The notes under the pieces were generated by a model. It searched no databases and had not been told where the DNA came from. It was given only the letters and a program-made list of their open reading frames with translations. A program made the position numbers and the translations under genes. From Betaproteobacteria bacterium (GTDB lineage Bacteria > Pseudomonadota > Gammaproteobacteria > Burkholderiales > SG8-39): a stretch of DNA of 47,305 nt. Position 1 is the first letter of the stretch. Each line of letters starts with the position of its first letter. The stretch is from assembly GCA_947479645.1 (NCBI GenBank), contig CANKAJ010000022.1, positions 1 through 47,305 of the forward strand. Reading direction: 5' to 3'. Positions 1-8,123 of the stretch are shown here, in pieces.

Positions 1-1
1 C

Positions 2-2434
2 GCGATCGGCTTCACCGCGGGTGTGCTGCTGCTGCAACAGCAGGCGGACCTGCCGACTGATGCGCAGTGGCTGGCGCTTGGTGCGCTGTGCGCGTTGCTC
101 GCATTGGCCGTGCTTCGCTTTCGCGCGGCATGGATGGGGCGCGTGCTGGTTTTTCTGTTCACGGCCGTGCTCGGCTTCGGCTGGTCGGGGCTGCTGGCGC
201 ATTGGCGGCTCGCCGATGCGCTGGACACCGGCCTGGAGGGGCGCGACATCGTGGTCACCGGCGTCATCGCCAGCCTGCCGCAACCCTTCGATCGCGGAGT
301 GCGCTTCGAGTTTGATGTCGAGTCGCCCCCTTCCGGCGCGGCCGGTGAGAACATTCCGCGCCATATTCAGCTTGCCTGGTACAACGGCATGGATGAAGAG
401 ACCTTTCAACTGGCGCCGCCGCTGCGGGCAGGGGAGCGCTGGCGGCTGACGGTTCGGCTGCGCCGGCCGCATGGCAGCGCCAATCCGCATGGCTTCGATT
501 ACGAGGCCTGGCTATTGGAGCGCGGCATACGCGCCACCGGCTATATCCGGGCGGCACGCAGCACCGTTACGCGGCCCGAGCGGCTGGATGCGTTCGTGGC
601 GCGACCTGCCTATGTCATCGAGTCCTTGCGCGAGGCGATTCGAGAGCGTTTCTGGCGGGCGCTGCCCGATGAGCGCTATCGCGGCGTGCTGATTGCGCTG
701 GCCATCGGCGACCAGCGCGCCATCTCCGCCGACGACTGGCAGGTGTTCGCGCGCACCGGCGTGTCGCATCTGATGTCCATCTCCGGTCTGCATGTGACCA
801 TGGTGTCGGGCTTGTTCGCGTGGTTCTTGTTCGGCGTGTGGTGTCGCGTGCCGGCGCTGGCCCTGCGGTTGCCGGCACAGAAGGCCGCAGCAATGGCGGG
901 CTCTCTGGGTGCGCTTGCCTACAGTCTGCTGTCGGGCTTTGCCGTGCCGGCGCAGCGTACCTTCTACATGGTGACAGTCGTGGCGCTGGCGTTGTGGTTC
1001 GATCGACTCGGTTCGGCTTCGCGCGTGCTGGCGCTGGCGTTGCTGGCGGTGCTGTTGCTCGATCCATGGGCGGTGTTGTCACCGGGGTTCTGGTTGTCTT
1101 TCGGCGCGGTGGCGCTGATTTTTTACGTGAGCTGCGGCCGACTGGCCGAGCGCGGCTGGTTGCACAGTTGGGGTGTCGTGCAATGGGCGGTCAGCATCGG
1201 CCTCGCGCCGCTGTTGCTGGTGCTGTTCGGCCAGGTGTCGATCGCGTCGCCGCTGGCCAATGCACTGGCCATCCCGGTGGTGAGCCTGGTGGTGACGCCG
1301 CTGGCGCTGGCGGGCGCGGTGCTGCCCTTCGATGGTCTGCTGCAACTGGCGCATTGGGTGTTTGAATGGCTGATGCTTTTTCTGAATTGGCTGTCGGCGC
1401 TGGACGTCGCGGTGTGGCAGCAGCATGCGCCGGCGCTGTGGACATTGCCGCTGGCGATGCTGGGCGTGGCCTGGCTGCTGGCGCCACGCGGCATTCCCGC
1501 GCGTGTGTTGGGCCTGGTACTGATGGTGCCGATGTTCGCAGTGGCGCCGCGCGGACCGAGCGCCGGTGAGCTGTGGCTGACGGTGCTCGACGTGGGCCAG
1601 GGCCTTGCCGTGCTGGCGCGCACGCAGAACCATGCGCTGCTGTACGACGCCGGGCCGATGTGGAGCACGCAGGCCGACAGCGGCAACCGTGTCATCGTGC
1701 CTTACCTGCGCGGGGAAGGCATCAACCATCTCGATGTGCTGGCGGTGTCGCACAACGACAACGATCACGTCGGCGGCGCGCGCTCGGTGCTGGCCGCGGT
1801 GCCCACCGGCAGGCTGGTGTCCTCGGTGCCGCCGGAACTGCTGCCCGACAGCCCGGTTCGCTACCGGCTGCCCTGTACCGCCGGGCAGCGCTGGGAATGG
1901 GATGGCGTGAAGTTCGCGTGGTTGCATCCGACGGCGGAGCAGTTGGGTGCGGTGTCGATGCAGGCCTCGGGCAGGCGAACGCAAAGGCGCGGCGAGCAGC
2001 GTACGGACAGTCCCAATGACCTGAGCTGTGTGTTGCGCATCGAAGCGCATGGCCGTTCGGCGCTGCTGACCGGTGACATCGAGAAGGCAGCCGAAGGTCT
2101 GCTGGTCGCGCGCGCCCTATCACAACAATTCGCACAACAATTCGCACCACAATCCGGCGCGCTGGCGACGGATGTGCTGATCGTGCCGCATCACGGCAGC
2201 GGCACATCATCGACGCCGGATTTCGTCAGGGCGGTGGCGCCGGCGCACGCGGTGTTCACGGTGGGCTATCGCAATCGCTTCGGGCACCCCAGGGCCGACG
2301 TGTGGGAGCGTTACGCCGCGGTCAGCCGCGAGCGCAGCGACCGCGACGGCGCGCTGACCTACCGGTTTGCCGGGGACGGCGTTTCAGTCGAAGCGCAGCG
2401 CGACGTTCATCGGCGTTACTGGCAGGTGCGTTGA
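2..2434 (+). CDS. comEC: DNA internalization competence protein ComEC/Rec2 (5' partial)
   Basis: Inner-membrane channel protein that passes single-stranded DNA into the cytoplasm during natural transformation. The frame is open from base 2 with no preceding stop, and the window begins inside a hydrophobic N-terminal stretch, so the true start lies to the left; a GTG at 23 is internal. Visible order: N-terminal DUF4131/OB-like region (about residues 30-200), the multi-helix competence domain (about 220-510, with SISGLHVTM near 260) and a C-terminal metallo-beta-lactamase-like domain with SHNDNDHVGG near 583 and PHHGS near 729. About 810 residues are visible, close to the usual family length. 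It stands alone and converges on the minus-strand gene ending at 2484. A short in-frame 12-bp repeat lies in the C-terminal domain. Family assignment is secure; transformability is inference. Confidence 0.93.
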   Translation, partial: AIGFTAGVLLLQQQADLPTDAQWLALGALCALLALAVLRFRAAWMGRVLVFLFTAVLGFGWSGLLAHWRLADALDTGLEGRDIVVTGVIASLPQPFDRGVRFEFDVESPPSGAAGENIPRHIQLAWYNGMDEETFQLAPPLRAGERWRLTVRLRRPHGSANPHGFDYEAWLLERGIRATGYIRAARSTVTRPERLDAFVARPAYVIESLREAIRERFWRALPDERYRGVLIALAIGDQRAISADDWQVFARTGVSHLMSISGLHVTMVSGLFAWFLFGVWCRVPALALRLPAQKAAAMAGSLGALAYSLLSGFAVPAQRTFYMVTVVALALWFDRLGSASRVLALALLAVLLLDPWAVLSPGFWLSFGAVALIFYVSCGRLAERGWLHSWGVVQWAVSIGLAPLLLVLFGQVSIASPLANALAIPVVSLVVTPLALAGAVLPFDGLLQLAHWVFEWLMLFLNWLSALDVAVWQQHAPALWTLPLAMLGVAWLLAPRGIPARVLGLVLMVPMFAVAPRGPSAGELWLTVLDVGQGLAVLARTQNHALLYDAGPMWSTQADSGNRVIVPYLRGEGINHLDVLAVSHNDNDHVGGARSVLAAVPTGRLVSSVPPELLPDSPVRYRLPCTAGQRWEWDGVKFAWLHPTAEQLGAVSMQASGRRTQRRGEQRTDSPNDLSCVLRIEAHGRSALLTGDIEKAAEGLLVARALSQQFAQQFAPQSGALATDVLIVPHHGSGTSSTPDFVRAVAPAHAVFTVGYRNRFGHPRADVWERYAAVSRERSDRDGALTYRFAGDGVSVEAQRDVHRRYWQVR
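2121..2156 (+). repeat. in-frame 12-bp tandem repeat in comEC
   Basis: Three consecutive 12-base units (CACAACAATTCG twice, then CACCACAATCCG) encode a Gln/Phe/Ala-rich insertion in the metallo-beta-lactamase-like domain. The period keeps the reading frame, so copy-number change would lengthen or shorten the loop without breaking the gene. Confidence 0.8.
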
Positions 2435-2451
2435 GGCTGGTGTGATGCCGT

Positions 2452-2490
2452 TCGAAGTCAGCCCTCGACGTTAACCCTCGAAGTCAACCC
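2452..2490. repeat. 13-bp tandem repeat between convergent genes
   Basis: Three head-to-tail 13-base units (TCGAAGTCAGCCC, TCGACGTTAACCC, TCGAAGTCAACCC) lie between the comEC stop and the 3' end of the carboxyltransferase gene. They overlap that gene's stop codon (TGA, complement at 2484-2486). The period is not a multiple of three. Confidence 0.75.
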
Positions 2491-3944
2491 TTGATGTCGA
2501 TGAGCATATCCTTCTTCTGGATATACACGCGCGCGCGACTGGGGCCTTTGGACAGCGCCTGCAGCAGGCGCAATTCGGGCGTCTGGTATCGATAGTCGGT
2601 CTGCATGGCGCCAGCGGCGAGCATGTCGTCCACCTGCGTGCCGGCATAGGAATATCGGAGCAGGCGTTCTTCGTCGCTCATGTTCGGATATTTTTTGCGT
2701 AGCGCCGGGACGCCCGGTTCGGGCTCCTCAATCTTGGACTGTATCGAAGGCGAACCGTTGTTGATGATCTTGTCCAGCACATTGGGGTCCACCGGGGCCA
2801 GCAGTTTGCCGTTGTGGCCGAGCACGTAGCGCTTGGCTTCGTCGGTGACGACTTTGTAGCGCTCAGCGTTGACCACGTTCAGGAAGGCCTGCGTGCCGAC
2901 GATCTGAGCGAACGGCGTGATGAGGATGGGCCATCCGAGTTCGCCGCGGATGCGCACGCATTCCTCCAGAATCGCCGGCAGCTTTTCCGACATGCCGATG
3001 TCGGCCAGTTGTGATTTGAAATTGCTGATCATGCCGCCGGGCAGTTGATGCTCGAAATGAAAGGCGTCATATTCCATCGGCGTGCCGATGGGCTTGCCCT
3101 CCTGTTTGGCCACTTTCAGGAAATGTTCGCTGACTTCCGCGACCAGCCGATCGTCGGTGTCTACCTGATAACCCAGCGAGCGCAGGTTGCGCACCATGGT
3201 CTGCATGGCCGGCTGGGCATTGCCGTTGGCCAGCGGCCAGATCGAGGTGTGCACCTGAGTGACGCCCAGCCGGACGCCCTCGTGATAGACCAGCGGCGCA
3301 AGACCGGTCATGCAATGGCTGTGCAGTTCCAGCGGCAGGTCGCCGATGACGGCCTTCACCGCCGGTACCAGCGTGCGGATGCGGTCCGGCGTGAGCAGGC
3401 CGCCGGCGTCCTTGAGCATGATGGCGCTCACATCGGCGCGTGCGATGAGTTCCTTCGCCTTGCGGGCGTACATCGCGTCGGTGTGCACCGGACTCAGGCC
3501 GTAGGCGAGCGCGCCCACCGTATAGGCGCCGAGTTGCTTGGCGTACTTCAGCGGGGGAATGATGTTGTCCAGATCCTGCAGCGGATCGTTCAGCCGCATC
3601 ACGCGCAGGCCGCTGCTGCCCTTGACCCGGCGCTCGATCCAGAGGAACTGGATGTCCTGCGGGATGATCTTGAAACCGATGTCGTTGCGGCTGCGCACGG
3701 CAAACGCCATCGGGGTCATGGTGATGCGCTCGCGCAGCAGCCGCGTGCGCTCCCAGGGGTTCTCTTTCATATGGCGAACCGCAACGTCCACGATGGCGCC
3801 GGCGCCGCCCACGTCCATGTAGTCAAAGCCGATCCGGTCCATCTTCGCAGCCACCGGCAGCATCATGGGCGTGCTGATGCGCGACGCCCACAATGACTGC
3901 GGGGCATCACGGAAGGTCTGGTCGATGATTCCTATCTTTCTCAT
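2484..3944 (-). CDS. HMGL-like carboxyltransferase, PycB/OadA type without biotin domain
   Basis: Resembles the carboxyltransferase domain of pyruvate carboxylase subunit B and oxaloacetate decarboxylase alpha, which move CO2 between carboxybiotin and a 2-oxo acid. In this 486-residue protein the DxTxRDAxQS motif appears as DQTFRDAPQS (residues 8-17; metal-ligand Asp 13). The carbamylated-Lys motif is MLKD (Lys 178), the metal-binding histidines are LHSH (208, 210), and PGGMISN matches the decarboxylase-type sequence rather than pyruvate carboxylase PGGQ-TN. Family members with biotin run to about 570-600 residues and end in a biotinyl domain; here the protein stops at about 486 and no MKM biotin site is seen. 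A carrier would have to be encoded elsewhere, or the protein is biotin-independent. It is downstream of an MmgE/PrpD gene on the same strand. The ATG at 3944 has only a weak purine-rich Shine-Dalgarno. Confidence 0.8.
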   Translation of the reverse strand: MRKIGIIDQTFRDAPQSLWASRISTPMMLPVAAKMDRIGFDYMDVGGAGAIVDVAVRHMKENPWERTRLLRERITMTPMAFAVRSRNDIGFKIIPQDIQFLWIERRVKGSSGLRVMRLNDPLQDLDNIIPPLKYAKQLGAYTVGALAYGLSPVHTDAMYARKAKELIARADVSAIMLKDAGGLLTPDRIRTLVPAVKAVIGDLPLELHSHCMTGLAPLVYHEGVRLGVTQVHTSIWPLANGNAQPAMQTMVRNLRSLGYQVDTDDRLVAEVSEHFLKVAKQEGKPIGTPMEYDAFHFEHQLPGGMISNFKSQLADIGMSEKLPAILEECVRIRGELGWPILITPFAQIVGTQAFLNVVNAERYKVVTDEAKRYVLGHNGKLLAPVDPNVLDKIINNGSPSIQSKIEEPEPGVPALRKKYPNMSDEERLLRYSYAGTQVDDMLAAGAMQTDYRYQTPELRLLQALSKGPSRARVYIQKKDMLIDIKG

Positions 3945-4045
3945 TACTACACTCTCTTCAATGGATGCAAAACCCGGTTGCGTGTCGCTGCATCCGGTGG
4001 GTTACTGCTGCTTTGAAATTGGCCGGTATCGTATGGAGACATAAT

Positions 4046-4070
4046 TTGTATTGTGATCAATAAAATACAA
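4046..4070. promoter_or_regulatory. AT-rich nested palindromes upstream of the carboxyltransferase gene
   Basis: TTGTATT (4046-4052) and AATACAA (4064-4070) form a perfect inverted repeat with an 11-base spacer. Nested inside it is TATTG-TGAT-CAATA (4049-4062). The stretch is far more AT-rich than its surroundings and lies about 100 bases upstream of the minus-strand start at 3944, so it is a candidate operator/promoter. The regulator is unknown. Confidence 0.45.
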
Positions 4071-4102
4071 TAATCTATTATTTAAAGCACTTAATAATTG
4101 AA

Positions 4103-4119
4103 ATGCTATCAAATAGCAT
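4103..4119 (-). terminator. 7-bp hairpin just after the MmgE/PrpD stop
   Basis: ATGCTAT and ATAGCAT are perfectly complementary around a 3-base loop, starting 6 bases beyond the stop codon of the minus-strand gene. The stem is AT-rich and has only a short T stretch after it, so it may be a weak terminator or a protein-binding palindrome for the next gene. Confidence 0.35.
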
Positions 4120-4125
4120 AACTGC

Positions 4126-5544
4126 TCACGCCAGCAGTTGCATCAGCCATCCGATATCAGCCACGTTCTCCAGGCGCTCCACCAGTTCGATGATCTCGTT
4201 GGCGCGGGAGGCCGGCAGCGGCGTGCGCGCCGTTTGCGCGCAGTCGCGGAACTTGGCATGCCGCTGCGCTTCGCTCATGGGATTGTCCGGGTGGCCGAGC
4301 GCGATGTTGCAGACGGCAGCGTGCCGTGCACCGCTGGTGGTGACGATTTCGGCGCGGCCCGGTTCCAGCGTCCAAGCGCCATCCTGGCGCGCGTCATATG
4401 TCCAGTGCACCTTGGGCATGGCCGTGCGGATTACGTCATCGGCCATGGCGGTATCGCGGTACAGGGCAAGCGGCACGTTGCGATGACGGATGGCGGCGGC
4501 GACCGCGAAGTGCATGTTGCCCAGGAGGTCGATGTGATTGGCGGGCACGCTGCCTAGCGACACCGGGCGGCAGCGGTCAAGGTTGACCTGACCCACTTCG
4601 AGATTGACGGCGGCGATGTCGTCAAAGCGCAGCGCGTGTTTCGTCATGATTTCCAGCACCGCCGTCAGCGTGGAGTGCAGGTGGCGGATGGATGGCCAGG
4701 GCTTGAGCGAAATTCGCGTGGTCTCGAACCGCCGGCCCAGATCGCCGACCAGTTCGTCACGATTGTATTGGCCGCGGTAGAACGATTGATAGAACCCGTA
4801 TTTTCCGTCGAAAACTTCGCCGTCGCCGCGGATGCCCTGCAGCGCCAGTTCGGCCGATAGCACGCCATTGCGATAGGCGAGGCCATCGCGTATCGAGCGC
4901 ACGCTGGATCCCTTTACGTGCAGGCTCGCCCAGGTGCCGCCGACTTGCGGCAGTGTCAGGCCCAGTGCGTGCAGATGCTGTGCTTCGTTGGCGCCGAGGA
5001 TGATGGCCGAGGCCGCAGTGGCGCCAAACAGGCCGCACACCGGTGCCTTGAACCAGGGATGGTCAATCGTTCTGCCGATGATGGCGCCCGCCACGCGGCT
5101 GGTCAGGTCATTGCCCAGCGCAACGGCGGTGATGATGTCGCGCCCCGATACGCCGCCGCGTTCCTCGGCCACTGCCAGTGCCGGCACCAGGCTGGCCGAA
5201 GTGGGATGGCAAATGGCAGCGTCATGGGTGTCGTCGTAGTCGTACTGATGCACGGCGGAACCATTGGCGAACACGGCGCTGGCCGGCGGCACCTTCAGGC
5301 CGCCATAGCCGATCACGGTGCTGCTGGCCTGCCCGCCCCAGCGTTGCATCAGCGCGGTGATGGTTTCCACCTCGGCGCAGGCGGTGCCCGCCAGCAGGCA
5401 GCCGATGGTATCGAGTATGCCGGCCTTGGCCGCCGCCACGACGGGCGCGGGCAGGTCTGCATAGTGTGTGTTCGCCAGATGGCGCGCGATGATCTCGGCC
5501 GCGTCGGGCTGCACTGGTGTGTGTTCAGATGAGTGATTAGTCAT
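4126..5544 (-). CDS. MmgE/PrpD family protein (copy 1)
   Basis: Member of the fold shared by 2-methylcitrate dehydratase PrpD, cis-aconitate decarboxylase and iminodisuccinate epimerase; such proteins eliminate, decarboxylate or isomerise small di- and tricarboxylates. The 472-residue length is typical. The family signature near residue 100 reads ANGSAVHQYDYDDTHDAAI followed by CHP, keeping the Asp-Asp pair and the His-Pro of the active site. The start codon at 5544 lacks a good Shine-Dalgarno. It lies between a DehI-like gene (52 bases upstream) and a PycB-like gene, all on the minus strand. It is clearly divergent from the other two copies in the window, so the three probably act on different substrates. 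The specific reaction cannot be assigned. Confidence 0.85.
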   Translation of the reverse strand: MTNHSSEHTPVQPDAAEIIARHLANTHYADLPAPVVAAAKAGILDTIGCLLAGTACAEVETITALMQRWGGQASSTVIGYGGLKVPPASAVFANGSAVHQYDYDDTHDAAICHPTSASLVPALAVAEERGGVSGRDIITAVALGNDLTSRVAGAIIGRTIDHPWFKAPVCGLFGATAASAIILGANEAQHLHALGLTLPQVGGTWASLHVKGSSVRSIRDGLAYRNGVLSAELALQGIRGDGEVFDGKYGFYQSFYRGQYNRDELVGDLGRRFETTRISLKPWPSIRHLHSTLTAVLEIMTKHALRFDDIAAVNLEVGQVNLDRCRPVSLGSVPANHIDLLGNMHFAVAAAIRHRNVPLALYRDTAMADDVIRTAMPKVHWTYDARQDGAWTLEPGRAEIVTTSGARHAAVCNIALGHPDNPMSEAQRHAKFRDCAQTARTPLPASRANEIIELVERLENVADIGWLMQLLA

Positions 5545-5595
5545 GGTGAAATGAATATAACACCGTATGCGTGCCGCAATGATCCAGTCGATTGT

Positions 5596-6405
5596 TCAGA
5601 GGGGAGTTCCGCGCGCCACGCGGATGGCCCGACAGATCGTGACCATCTTGTTGATGGCGTGATCGATGAATGCAGCAATGGCCGTCTCGATTTTTTTGCC
5701 TGATTCGCGAGGGAGGGCCGGCAATTCGTTGTCCTGCGCGATGACCTGCGCGATGACACGCGCACGCGAGCGGGCGGCCGTGGCGTTTTCGTCAATGCAG
5801 CGCTGCAGCGATCCATCCTGCTGCGCCGGGGCCAGCGTGGCCTCCACGCGTTCGAGGAATGCCGGCCAGTTCGACAGATGCCGGTACATGCTGGCGAGGA
5901 TCAGCGGTTGTTCCTGGTCGCCCATCCTGTTCAGGCGCTGCACGCGCGCCCAGGTGCCGGAGGCGACGTCGGATTCCGATAGCAGCGGCGGCAGGACAAG
6001 GTCGGGTGCTGGCATGCGTGCGCCCCTGGCGGGGGCCTCATGCGCGTCGCTGTCGCCGCGCAATTTTTCCAGCAGTGCGCCCAGAGCGAACAGGTTGATG
6101 GTGTTGGAGTGATCGTAGGTCGCCAGCACGGCATCGACACCTGGTGGTTCGTCTCCGGCCAGCGAAGCCAGTCGTGGCACCGCCATGCGGGTGCGGAATT
6201 GCAGCGCTTCGGCATGCACGATGCCATCGATATACAACGGCCGCACCGCGTTCCATGCAGCGGCCAGCGCGCCATCCATGGTAGCGAGGTGGCGCCACAC
6301 CAGATTGACCACGCGCACGCCGACGACCTGCCGGATGTCGGCAAACAGCCTGGCTGTTTCCCCCGTTGCGCCTGATTCGGTGATGGCCGGAAAGGGATCG
6401 TGCAT
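5596..6405 (-). CDS. DehI-like (group I haloacid dehalogenase family) protein lacking the catalytic Asp
   Basis: The 269-residue protein aligns by eye with group I 2-haloacid dehalogenase DehI of Pseudomonas putida. The N-terminal GATGETARLFADIR matches DVSGEMESTYEDIR, a shared LATxxGxLxxAW segment follows, and YRHLSNWP corresponds to the DehI FQALANWP region. DehI uses Asn114 and Asp189 to position and activate water. In my alignment from memory, Asn114 corresponds to Asn101 here (YDHSNT), but Asp189 falls on Met173 (ILASMYRHLSNWP). That makes ordinary dehalogenation unlikely; this may be a fold relative with another activity. It sits between hemN and an MmgE/PrpD gene on the same strand. 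The start at 6405 is the first ATG giving the full fold; its Shine-Dalgarno is weak. Confidence 0.65.
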   Translation of the reverse strand: MHDPFPAITESGATGETARLFADIRQVVGVRVVNLVWRHLATMDGALAAAWNAVRPLYIDGIVHAEALQFRTRMAVPRLASLAGDEPPGVDAVLATYDHSNTINLFALGALLEKLRGDSDAHEAPARGARMPAPDLVLPPLLSESDVASGTWARVQRLNRMGDQEQPLILASMYRHLSNWPAFLERVEATLAPAQQDGSLQRCIDENATAARSRARVIAQVIAQDNELPALPRESGKKIETAIAAFIDHAINKMVTICRAIRVARGTPL

Positions 6406-6472
6406 GCGTTTGCGGGCGACGCCGTGGAGGTCAGCAGCGGTCGCCTGTCCAAGGAGGAAATAGGGGGATTCC

Positions 6473-7915
6473 TTATATCACCTTGGAATACTTCGCGGTT
6501 GACTTCGCTTCACGCAGGTACTTGTCAAACTGCATCGCCACCGTGCGCACCAGCAGGCGGCCGCGCGGGGTGACCCTGACCGAATGGTCATCGAGTTCCA
6601 CCAGGCCGTCAGCGGCCAGCGGCGCCAGCGCGGCGAGGTCGGGCGCGAAATACGTCTTGAACGGGATCTGGTATTGCTTACCGAGGGCGGCGAAGTCCAG
6701 TTCGAAATCGCACATCAGTTTCTGGATCACGTCTCGGCGCAGCAGGTCGTCGGCATCGAGTTCCACGCCGCGCATCACCGGCAACGTCCCGGCATCCAGA
6801 TGCGTGTAGTACTCGTCCAGCGTCTTCACATTGGCGACATAGGCGGCGCCGACCTTGCCGATGGCGGACACTCCGAAGGCCAGCATGTCGCAGTCGGGTC
6901 GGGTCGAGTAGCCCTGGAAATTGCGGTGCAGTTTGTGCTCGGTCTGGGCGACGGCCAACTCATCGGTGGGCTTGGCAAAATGATCCATGCCGATATATAC
7001 ATAACCGGCCTCGCCCAGTTTGTCGATGGCGAGGGCCAGGATCGCAAGCTTGGTCTGGGCACTGGGCAGGGTGTCGAACTGGATGCTGCGTTGCGGCTTG
7101 AACAGATGCGGCACATGCGCATAGCTGTACAACGCGATGCGATCGGGCGATGCGGCGATGACCTTGTCCAGGGTCTGTGCAAAGCCGGCGACGGTCTGCC
7201 GCGGCAGTCCGTAGATCAGATCGGCATTCACCGAGACAAAGCCGTTGGCGCGTGCCGCCTCGATGACGGTCATGGTTTCCGCCTCGGTCTGGATGCGGTT
7301 GACGGCCTGTTGCACCAGCGGGTCGAAGTCCTGGATGCCCACCGAAATGCGATTGAAGCCGAGCCGGCCGAGAAAGGCGATGGTGTCCGCGCTGACCTTG
7401 CGCGGGTCCACTTCAATCGATATTTCGGCCTCGGGAGAGAATGTGAATGCATCGCGCAGCATGCTCATGAGCTTGGTCATTTCCGCATGCGCGAGGAAGG
7501 TCGGCGTGCCGCCGCCCAGGTGCAACTGCTCGACGATATGTCCGGAGGCGTCGCCCTCCATGAGCTTGCGCACGATGCCGATTTCGCGGCCGACATAGTT
7601 GATGTACCGGTTCGACTGGCTGTGGTCGCGGGTGATGATCTTGTTGCACGCGCAGTAGTAGCACAGCGTATTGCAGAATGGAATATGCACATACAGCGAG
7701 ACGGCCTTGGCCTTTGTCGTGCGCTGGCGAAAGCGTGTTTGCAGCGCATTCACGTACTGTTCGGCCGTGATGCCGGGATGGAAGCGGTCCGCGGTGGGGT
7801 AGGAGGTGTAACGGGGCCCGGAAGCGTTGTACTTTTCGATGAGGGCGGTATCGAGAACCAGTTGGTTGCGTGAATGGTGTGCTGCTGCAGTCCCGGCAAG
7901 GGCAGATGTGGTCAT
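6473..7915 (-). CDS. hemN: oxygen-independent coproporphyrinogen III oxidase (dehydrogenase) HemN
   Basis: Radical SAM enzyme that decarboxylates coproporphyrinogen III to protoporphyrinogen IX without O2, the anaerobic step of heme synthesis in the cytoplasm. The 480-residue protein has the family's usual length. It carries the [4Fe-4S] motif HIPFCNTLCYYCACNK with Cys81, Cys85 and Cys88 (CX3CX2C) plus the fourth family cysteine Cys90. GPRYTSYPTADRF near residue 33 and LHLGGGTPTFL are also HemN hallmarks. The ATG at 7915 follows AGGAG at suitable spacing. A well-formed FNR-type class II promoter lies upstream, consistent with expression under low oxygen. It belongs with the ubiUVT block further upstream on the same strand. 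Confidence 0.96.
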   Translation of the reverse strand: MTTSALAGTAAAHHSRNQLVLDTALIEKYNASGPRYTSYPTADRFHPGITAEQYVNALQTRFRQRTTKAKAVSLYVHIPFCNTLCYYCACNKIITRDHSQSNRYINYVGREIGIVRKLMEGDASGHIVEQLHLGGGTPTFLAHAEMTKLMSMLRDAFTFSPEAEISIEVDPRKVSADTIAFLGRLGFNRISVGIQDFDPLVQQAVNRIQTEAETMTVIEAARANGFVSVNADLIYGLPRQTVAGFAQTLDKVIAASPDRIALYSYAHVPHLFKPQRSIQFDTLPSAQTKLAILALAIDKLGEAGYVYIGMDHFAKPTDELAVAQTEHKLHRNFQGYSTRPDCDMLAFGVSAIGKVGAAYVANVKTLDEYYTHLDAGTLPVMRGVELDADDLLRRDVIQKLMCDFELDFAALGKQYQIPFKTYFAPDLAALAPLAADGLVELDDHSVRVTPRGRLLVRTVAMQFDKYLREAKSTAKYSKVI

Positions 7916-7960
7916 GTTGACTCCTGACGTTAGCGGTCATACTCCCGCGATTGTTGAGTC

Positions 7961-8001
7961 ATGATAGGCCGCACTGGCCGCCTGTCTTTGAGATGGATCA
8001 A
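7961..8001 (-). promoter_or_regulatory. FNR/Anr-type class II promoter of hemN
   Basis: TTGAG-ATGG-ATCAA (7988-8001) matches the FNR consensus TTGAT-N4-ATCAA at 9 of 10 defined bases. On the minus strand a -10 like element TATCAT (7966-7961) follows, which places transcription start near 7954 and the box centre at about -41, the geometry of an FNR class II activator site. The predicted leader is about 40 bases and contains AGGAG before the hemN ATG. Confidence 0.8.
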
Positions 8002-8123
8002 GGAAACCGCCCGGAACGCCGGGCGCCGGGAATGCATTCACAAGCGAATGAGTACCTGCAGCGCGCGGCCCGCATTGCATCTGACGCCTTGACGGCAGGA
8101 GAGCGGCGTGGGGCTGGCATTGA

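Noticed and set aside
6584..7873. Long plus-strand open frame opposite hemN
   Set aside because: hemN on the other strand has all catalytic motifs, and the antisense frame shows no recognisable protein.
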